NCBI GenBank assembly: GCA_006384855.1
Contig: VCJN01003044.1
Coordinates: 52,957-116,956 of the forward strand
DNA from: Tetraselmis striata
Taxonomy: Eukaryota > Chlorophyta > Chlorodendrophyceae > Chlorodendrales > Chlorodendraceae
Direction: 5' to 3'
DNA length: 64,000 nucleotides
The notes under the pieces are model-generated. The model saw only the letters and a program-made list of their open reading frames with translations, was not told the DNA's origin and made no database searches. Positions 56,923 through 64,000 of the stretch are shown here, piece after piece. Both the position numbers and the translations under genes were made by a program. Within the stretch, counting starts at the first letter, position 1, and each line of letters begins with the position of its first letter.

Positions 56923-57261
56923 CGTGACGCTGAGGATACCAGCCGAATGACATGCGCTTGCCTGCGCTTGCTTGCTCGCGCTCGGCAGCCTTCACACGAA
57001 GTGGTTCGGGGGCGGGCGCGGGTGCGTGAATGGGGTGGAGCGGCAGCACTTCGCCAGTTCCCTCCCACCTGCGTTTTCCCGGAAGCGCTGCCGGGCGGGC
57101 AAATAAACCGCGGGACTCGAGCATACATAGTAGCTAATCCGCGCCTTACTACTGAGTACCGCAGTGGATGCTGTTTCGTGGGGCCACAGCATCAAATTAC
57201 GGTATATTCTTTCATCGTGATACTTAATTAGGATTAGATGCTGGCGCTTTTTCAATATCAT
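56923..57261. other. Kunitz gene upstream region
   Basis: Nothing recognised apart from short repeats; the copia element begins to the right. Confidence 0.3.
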
Positions 57262-57942
57262 TGTTGGACCCAGGGTACCCCGGTACCCTGAATCCGCATT
57301 TTCTCGCCGTGAAATCCGCATTTTCCAGTGACGTGCTACTGCCGTACATGTGCTTAAGATGTACGACACCCAGATGCTGCCAGAGTACGGCACTTAGACC
57401 TCTTTGACAGATTGCCTTCTTTGATGGAGCGGTGTCTGCCCTAGTCGACACCTAGCCGGCTGGTATACATTGTCAGCCTCGGCTCATGTAAATTCAGTCA
57501 ACTGCTCTTCCCAGAAAATCCCGACTCACCTACTCTCTCCAGTGACAGTGCCACTCAGCCATCACTACGGCGACAGCGACGACTACCTTTCGTCCATCGC
57601 CCACAGCTCACATTAGCCCTTTGCCTTCCCAGTTTGCATCTTGCTTGGTGGCACTCGACGTGATTCGACGCGTGCACGCCGACTCTCGCCGACTCTCCCC
57701 CCATCAGTGACAGTTCCACTCAGCCATCACTTCGACAATCTCCCTCCGACGGGTTTTTGGGCCCTCTCCTTTGGTTCGACGTCTTGCCCCGTGCTCGACG
57801 CCTGCGTGAGGCTTCAATCTGCGTGTATCTCGACCCTCGACAGCTTTCGACGGTCGAAGGCGACGTGCGGCGAGATTTTTCTTCCCATCCGCCCACCCCT
57901 ACAGTTATACATCTTCCAGGACAAGTGCTCCATCCTTCTATA

Positions 57943-58850
57943 ATGTCTACCAGCATCACCACCGGCATGATGAACACCCCCCTAGTCAATCTCACTCGGC
58001 AGAGTGCGATCAAGACGGACCCTGGCAGCGCTCCACCACCGCCTGACTGTCTTCCGTGATGATACCAATTCTGACGACGCCTTCACCATGGACGATGCAT
58101 CAGACAGTGACTCAGGTGACATCCAGCATATCAAGCCGGCTGCAGTGAAGCCGACGCTCGACCTCAAGAACGTCCCCATCTGGGACGACACCATCTCTAC
58201 GCGGGACAACGCTCAAGCCATCAAGATTTCTCTCGGCAGCGCCGGCTACTTGGACACCACCAAGGGCAAAGGCACCGTCAGGAACAAATGATCCTCCTGG
58301 CAGCCCTGCGCCACGCAACAACGAATTATCCCATGATGGCACTGGCCGTCGTCAACAACACCAGCATGGACTCCATGAAGTGTGGATATACAACATGGAA
58401 GCCCCTTCTTGCTGAGCTCCAGGGCTCGGCCATGGAGGAGCGCAGCGCTTGGAGGAGGAAATCGCAGCAGGCCAGCTCCCGAATGAGCCACTTCAGGTGT
58501 ATGTTCGTCGCTACCAGAACCTCGGGGATCTGTTGAACAAGGCACATGGCCAGTGGTCGACCTTCGAGTATGTGGCCACCAACTACCTCATCCCCGGACA
58601 TCGCCCGGACTACGACCATATCGTCGACACCGCCTACCATCTCGGCGGCCACTGTAAACGAGAAGATGGCAATCATCATCGGCGCCGGACAGAACATGGC
58701 GGCACGCAAGCGTCAGCGTCAGCAGCGCGTCCGCGCGTGCCCGCCAAACCTCAATTCCTACAACCCCAGGGACCCGCAGCACGCCACCAGGCCCAACGTT
58801 ATCTGCAGAAGGTGTGACCGTCCGGGCCATACCCAACAGCAGTGTGTGGC
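57943..58850 (+). pseudogene. Copia Gag with zinc knuckle (frameshifted)
   Basis: ATG 57943 (MSTSITTGMMNTPLVNLT), shifting to DLKNVPIWDDTIST and QAIKISLGSAGYLDTTKGKG, typical of copia gag N-termini. Then VYVRRYQNLGDLLNKAHG and, in a third frame, the CCHC knuckle CRRCDRPGHTQQQC near 58803. At least three frame changes. Confidence 0.8.
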
Positions 58851-59780
58851 CATGCGCCATGCCAACGGCGTGCGTATCCTCGATGACACCACGCCGACCA
58901 GCACCATGAACGACCCTCGCTATGACCGCCATCAACGCGCACTTGCGGAGGTCGCGTCAACGCCAGCTATGGCCACAACCCGCGCGACAACTACAACCAT
59001 CAGGCGCCGCCAGGTCAGCATTTCTACAACAGCAACCGCACCAATCAGGACATGCTCCAGCGGCAGCAACTTTGGACCAACTAGGGCGGCAACGACGGCA
59101 TGCAGCGCCATCATCAGCCGGTCGGCTTCCTCTCCCCGGCCGGACATCAGAACCAGGGGCATCAGCAGGCCAACGACAACTCCAAGCAGCGGCCGACAGG
59201 ACACCAGGAGGCCTACCCGTTCGTGGGTGTGTCCCCGTCGGCACAGCACCACAACAGCCTGCCCATCATGCTCACCTGCCCCACCGCAGCCCTAGGAGGG
59301 GCGGCCACCGGAGCGCGGGAGGGGGAGGGCGAGGTCAGCGCGGAGGATGACTTACATGACCTTGGCACGTCCCCTACTCCGACTCTGATGACGACTTCGA
59401 GTCCCCGTTCTCACACCCATGGCGTGTCCATCACTTCCGCCCTCACCCCGACACCTTCGCGATCTTCAATGCCCCCGACATTCCCCCCCACTGGAACATT
59501 TACTCCCATCCCTACCCCCTCGACCCCCCTATCCACCTATACGACATCAATTGGCAACGTCCTCACCCCGTCCCCACCTCAGCCCACCCCCTATGCCTCA
59601 CCTCACCCACATTCCCGGCCTCAGCGGCGTTGGAGTCCCACATCCTTCATGCGGAGCAAGGCGCCCTGCGTGGCGACCCGCCGCCAACGCTACCGCTCCT
59701 CACCGCTGCGCCGATCCTCCAGCTGCCAACCTCTCGACCATCTCCTCTCGCCGTGCCATGGCCCGTCGGCATCTGAGGCA

Positions 59781-60700
59781 GAGGCTCTGGTAGAATACGG
59801 CTTTACCATCCACAAGATCACCGGCGCCGACCCATCGACCGAGGCTCGTGCTATGTGGACACATCGCCTACATGTCATCAGCAACAAGTACCCGGACCGT
59901 CTGCCCCCATAAGCTTTTCAGGACTGTCATGCCATGACCCCCATGGAGATCGACGACATCACCATCACGGAGCTGGAGAACTTGCGCCCAGTCACCCTCA
60001 CCGTGTCAGTCCCACCGTGTCAACCATGGTCACGCGCGGGCTCACGCCTTGGCTGGCAGGACCATCGCTCTCATGCCTTTGCTTCCGTCATCGGTTTCAT
60101 CCGTTTCTATCTGACTACACAGCCCGCACCAGTACGCTATATTGTGGAGAATGTTCCAGGCGCGCCGGACTTCCCTGAGATCCTCTCCTCACTTGGAACC
60201 GGCAACATCATGCGCGCGAGCGCCTGCGGCTCGGCAGGTCAAAGCGACACCCTCATGTGGACCAATATCCCTCCACAAACAGACATTCAGAACTATGTCA
60301 ACAACATCAACGCCATCGAGCTCACCGACCCCGGCCCTTGCACGTGTGACCTCTGCCTCTCCGAGTTCTCTCTCTTTACTCCGGTGGTGGCAACCGACTA
60401 CTTTCCAAAGTTCGTCGCCCGCCCCGGCTCATACGCCTTTCGCATGCAGACCAACGGTCAGCCGGGCGCTGGCATGGTATACGAACATGATGGCCCCTGG
60501 TCATGGGCAGATACGGGCAGATGGTGCGAACCCGTTGCAGGTCTACGCGCTCGCGCCATGGCCTTCACCTTGGATGATCTGCCCACATCTCACTTTTCCG
60601 AGGCGGCACTGCGCAGACTTCTCGGCGGAGTCATCGATCTCAACGTCATGCGCAACTACATCAAGGCTGGCTCGGGCGCCGCCACTGCCCCACCATTCAT
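59781..60700 (+). pseudogene. Cytosine-C5 DNA methyltransferase domain inside the copia element
   Basis: Single frame from 59781 to about 60740, broken only by TAA at 59910-59912. Motif II-like region: EALVEYGFTIHKITGADPST. Motif IV with catalytic Cys: VSVPPCQPWSRAGSRLGW (Cys codon 60018-60020). Motif VI: RYIVENVPGAPDF (Glu codon 60147-60149). Motif VIII-like: GQSDTLMWTNIP. Then a target-recognition-like region and motif X-like RRLLGGVIDLNVM near 60617-60650. Motif I (SAM-binding FxGxG) is not recognisable upstream, where the frame is disturbed. These enzymes methylate cytosine in DNA. Flanked by the gag knuckle and the protease, so it belongs to the element. Confidence 0.85.
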
Positions 60701-60747
60701 CAATGTCTGCCACACATCGCACGGCACCATAAAAAGCATGCGACGGG

Positions 60748-61327
60748 GAGGCATGGGTGCTCATCGACTCAGGTGCATCCTCTCACGTCAACGCCCACCG
60801 CACCGACTACACCTACTACATGGATATTCCTGCAACGGAGCAATTTCTGGTGGGCGGTTTCGGGCAACCGGCAATCGGCATCGGCACCACACTGGCACCA
60901 ACCAATACTGGACATCACCGGCAAGCCACATACCATTGTGGCACGAGACTGTTACCATACTCCCAACATCATCTCCAGTGTCGGTCTCACCAACATCAGC
61001 CGCCTCCTCAGCACCCATCAACTCAGCAAGCATGGCTACTCCTTCTACTTCAGCCGCCTCCTCCACAGCATGATCACCCCGGATGGCGCAGTCATCCACC
61101 TTCAGCCCTACCCCGGCACCACAGGCCTATACGGCATCAAGCTCCTTTCCATCCGCGACCCCTCTCATGGGGTCATGGCGCTGCCATCTCCGACGGCTTC
61201 CTACTCCCTGTGGCATCTTCGACTTGGTCATCGTTGCGCACGCCACATGGCACTCACCCAGCAGCACGCCATCAGCATTCCGAAACTCGGCTTGGCACCA
61301 GAGGCCATCTGCCCAGCATGCATCTAG
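60748..61327 (+). pseudogene. Copia protease and pre-integrase zinc region
   Basis: Protease active site VLIDSGASSHVNAH at 60754-60795. After a frameshift: ITGKPHTIVARDCYHTPNII, and the GAG-pre-integrase zinc motif LWHLRLGHRCARHM ... ICPACI ending at 61327. Confidence 0.85.
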
Positions 61328-62006
61328 GCTAAGTCCCACCAGCAGTCGGTCAGCCGGCAGCCCTCCCCACGCGCGACATACAGCGCCATATGTGCTCGTG
61401 GTCATCGACGACTGGAAGGGACCTTGCCCGCCGGTCATTGGAGCGCAACATGTCTTCGGCGCAGTGGATTCCTACACTGGCGTGAAGGTCGCAATCACTA
61501 TGTGCACCAAGGACGAGGCCGTCCGAGCCGTCCATCAACTTCATGCGGCAGTGCTCGGCATGGGTCACGCCATCCAACGCATACGTGCCGATCGCAGCGC
61601 ATCTTATACCGGCTCTCCGTTTTGTCAAGCATGCGCCGACCTCAACATCGCGTTGGAGTTTACCGCGTCTCACTCTCATCAGGCAGGCCTGACGGAGCGC
61701 TCTTTCCGCACCATCGGTGAGTGTGCCCAAGCCATGCTCCTCCACGCCGGCCTCGACCACACCTTTTGGGATTGGGCGTATCTTCACGCTGTCTATCTCT
61801 GCAACCGCCAGTGGAGCTCGTCCGTCACCGCCATATCCTACACGCTAATGACCGGCGGCCGCAATCCCGACCTCACCGACTTGCATGTCTTCGGCTGCGT
61901 GGCCTGGGTCAGCATCCTTGTGACTATGAGGGCAGCCAAGGGAAAAATGAAACCTAAATCCTGGCCGGGCATCTACGTGGGCCACCATGAGGACTCCGCT
62001 GGCTAA
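61328..62006 (+). pseudogene. Copia integrase core
   Basis: DDE core in one open frame: Asp in FGAVDSYTGVKVAI, Asp in IRADRSASYTGSPF, Glu in HQAGLTERSFRTIGE; then LHVFGCVAWVSI and KSWPGIYVGHHEDSAG. The usual SDNGxE is altered to ADRSAS. A downstream shifted segment HDVVFDEVNPDNF (62035-62075) is the standard post-integrase copia motif. Confidence 0.85.
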
Positions 62007-62429
62007 CCCGGCTGCCAGGCGCGAAACAGTGACACACGATGTCGTCTTTGACGAGGTAAACCCCGACAACTTCTCCAGTCAACCGGCTCTCTTTATGCCC
62101 AGTCTTCCAGTTCCCCGACGATGACCACCCGCTGGACGAGCCGCCAACCCTCGGACCAGCAGAAGGGGCCCCAAGCACCGCCGCCCATGCCACCATCACC
62201 GGCGCTTGCCTCGGCGCAGTAGGGCCCCCACCTCCGCATCAAAACGAGCAGTATCTTCCGAGTCATCAGGAGGGGGACGCCACAGCACTACCGGCTCCTC
62301 ACTTCAGCGGATCGGCGCAACTGCCTTCCCCTTATATCGAGCTCAGTGACAACCACCCCACGCTAGTGGCATCCGCCATCGCGGAGGTTGTGCGCCCCTA
62401 CTCAGCACAAATGGCCGCCCTCGTCCTAC

Positions 62430-63300
62430 CAGCACCCACTGTCCGCGTGTCCAAGGCGCCGCGCAACTACAAAGGAGGCCATCTCCAGCAGTCACCCCGA
62501 TGATGGAAACAGTTCCATGGACCGTGAGACCGCCTCTATCACCAAGATGGAGACTTTTGTTTGGATAAGCGTCCCTGAGCTTCGACGCAACAACTCGTTG
62601 GCGATCATCATTACAGACGGCGTGGGGCCTTCGCGGAGAAGAAACACGGCAAGGATGGCACCTCATCAAGCGCAAGGCCCATAGTGGTTGTTCCGCGGTG
62701 ATCAACTACACTGCCGGGCAAGAAACATATGATGACACCAGAGACCTATGCCCCAGTTTGATCAGCTCCATCGCCTTGCGCACCACTATGCTCTCGCAGT
62801 GTCAACTCGACTGGGAGCATATACCAGTTCGAGCGTCCACATTGTGCCTCCTAAAATCGCTCACCTCGACTGAAGAGGTCTACGTCTATCACCCCCCCCC
62901 CCCCCCCCACCCGGCTACAACCGCAAGGACCTAGGCTTGGAAACTCGCTTCAGGCACTCTACGGCCTGCCGGCAGTGCGGCCCAAGCATGGTTTCTGCGT
63001 TTTTATTTCGTTCTCCGTGACTTCCGTGGCTGACATCAGGCTCCGAGTGCGATCCCGACGTATGGACGCTGCTCGCCGCCGATGGATCCATGCTGGCCAA
63101 CCTGTGCGTCTACGTTGATTGACATCATGCTGGCTACCTCCCCATCGTCCAACGTCCTGGAGCGTATGTTTCAGGACTTCCTACCTTTTTCTCACTACAT
63201 TTTGATGCCAATAACCACTGAACGGCCTATGCACCTTGCTTCTTGGCATGGCGCATTGACCGACAAGGCCGAGGAGGCGTATCCACCCTCCATCAGGGAG
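62430..63300 (+). pseudogene. Copia reverse transcriptase (fragmented)
   Basis: Pieces in different frames: KEAISSSHPDD and DRETASITKMETFVWISV (RT start), TSTEEVYVYHPPPP (62864-62910, with a C-run), SLQALYGLPAVRPK (62947) and DPDVWTLLAADGS. The catalytic YVDD box at 63111-63123 is split by one extra T (YVD|D, then IMLATSPSS). Confidence 0.8.
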
Positions 63301-63429
63301 GGATAATATACGATCACACGACATCCTGACTACCTTCCAACATCACGGAGTGCACGCCTCGCCGCCTGCCCCGCACGCCGGATACCGATTTTCATGTCCC
63401 TATAGGCACGCCCCTCGACACCAAACTCT

Positions 63430-63969
63430 TTCCCTATCCCAATCTTGCTGGCAGCCTTACTGGCTGGCTATGGCATCGCGTCCGGATATTGCTTTCGTGG
63501 TCGGCCGACTGTGCGCCTATATATATGGCGTCCCCCACCGAGCGTCACTGGCAGATCGCCATATCGGTGCTGCGCTACCTCAAGGGCACCCCCAGCCATG
63601 GCCTCATTTTTCGGAAGCAACTTGACAACGGGCACATGACTTCATCTTTTTTTGTGGACGCTGACTGGGCGACCTTCATGCCCAAACGCCGCTCCACTAC
63701 CGGTTATCTTGCCCTGGTCCACGGCACCCCAGTCCCCTACCGCGCGTAAGTTTAGAAGAGCGTGGCCATGTCTACTGCCGAGGCGGAGTTCGTGGCGCTC
63801 TGCATGCATGGCCTGCAAATGCCTGGCATTTATTCGCGTTTTTCTGCACCAGCTCAGCCACCCCACCACTGACCCAGTGCGGGTATGCGAGGACAACCAA
63901 GCGTGCATCGTTCAGGTGAAGCATCGGTATGATTACATGCGCGCAACGCCACATGACCAAAAGTTCTAG
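63430..63969 (+). pseudogene. Copia RNase H region
   Basis: ASRPDIAFVVGRLC, then HWQIAISVLRYLKGTPSHGL, FFVDADWA and RRSTTGYLALVHGTPVPYRA, then SVAMSTAEAEFVALC and CEDNQACIVQVKH: the typical order at the end of copia pol, with three frame changes. Continues beyond the window. Confidence 0.85.
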
Positions 63970-64000
63970 TATGCGGCCAACTCTGCCAAGACGGCATCAT

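Larger units (their letters stand above)
57262..64000 (+). mobile_element. Ty1/copia retrotransposon, degenerate, carrying a C5-cytosine methyltransferase domain; runs off window
   Basis: Order: putative 5' LTR/leader (TGTTGG at 57262, then a 9+9 inverted repeat at 57271-57290), gag, zinc knuckle, C5-MTase, protease, integrase, RT, RNase H, which is the copia gene order. Many frameshifts. A direct repeat (CAGTGACAGT, CACTCAGCCATCACT) occurs at 57541 and 57704 in the leader. The 3' LTR is outside the window. Confidence 0.88.

Noticed and set aside
59100-59780. Extending the methyltransferase upstream to include a SAM-binding motif I
   Set aside because: The open frame upstream is Pro/Thr/Ser-rich without an FxGxG pattern. 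Motif I is probably destroyed by frameshift, so I did not claim it.

Overview
This is a nuclear window from a GC-rich eukaryote, most likely a flagellated green alga of the Chlamydomonas/Volvox type. The support is: short GT-AG introns with strong in-frame splicing, TGTAA poly(A)-type signals 3' of several genes, a very long PKD2-like ciliary channel, and an algal mix of retroelements (chromovirus, copia, tyrosine-recombinase elements, tRNA-headed SINEs). The species cannot be named from the sequence. Homopolymer C/G runs of 10-42 nt are everywhere in introns and spacers and never in an exon I could define.

Layout. 1-3.9 kb: an acidic low-complexity gene (+) with a SAP DNA-binding domain and a PP1-docking-like motif, with a SINE in its intron. 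4.2-8.5 kb: satellite-like tandem repeats. 5.9-13.3 kb: four weak minus-strand exons that may form one coiled-coil gene. 14.4-15.2 kb: mitochondrial ribosomal protein mS34 (+). 16.6-29.1 kb: a PKD2-like polycystin channel (-), about 30 exons, with three concanavalin/LamG-like modules in its giant extracellular loop. 31.3-32.8 kb: RPA-interacting protein (+). 33.2-35.0 kb: a secreted, probably GPI-anchored protein (-). 48.5-55.0 kb: a complete 14-exon kinesin-5 (+, 1,004 aa) with SINEs in two introns. 55.8-56.9 kb: a secreted Kunitz/BPTI-domain protein (-).

Between the genes are two blocks of mobile DNA. At 35.5-47.6 kb, two decayed tyrosine-recombinase elements with split direct repeats (A1...B1-A2-B2) flank an almost intact Ty3/gypsy chromovirus. 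A hAT-like remnant with an 8-bp target duplication interrupts the left repeat. The chromovirus has a textbook -1 frameshift heptamer at the gag stop and, ahead of its protease, two unusual domains: one resembling phage Dam methyltransferases and one resembling a Nudix fold. From 57.3 kb to the window end lies a broken Ty1/copia element. Between its zinc knuckle and protease it carries a cytosine-C5 DNA methyltransferase domain that retains the PPCQ catalytic motif.

The most exciting signal is that two unrelated retrotransposons less than 20 kb apart have each captured a different DNA-modification-type domain (Dam-like and C5-MTase). C5-MTases inside LTR retrotransposons have been reported in a few algal and dinoflagellate lineages, so that part has precedent. 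I know of no standard description of the Dam-like plus Nudix-like pairing inside a chromovirus pol.

Limits: exon boundaries were read by eye from splice signals and phase, and homology calls rest on recognised motifs, not on searches.
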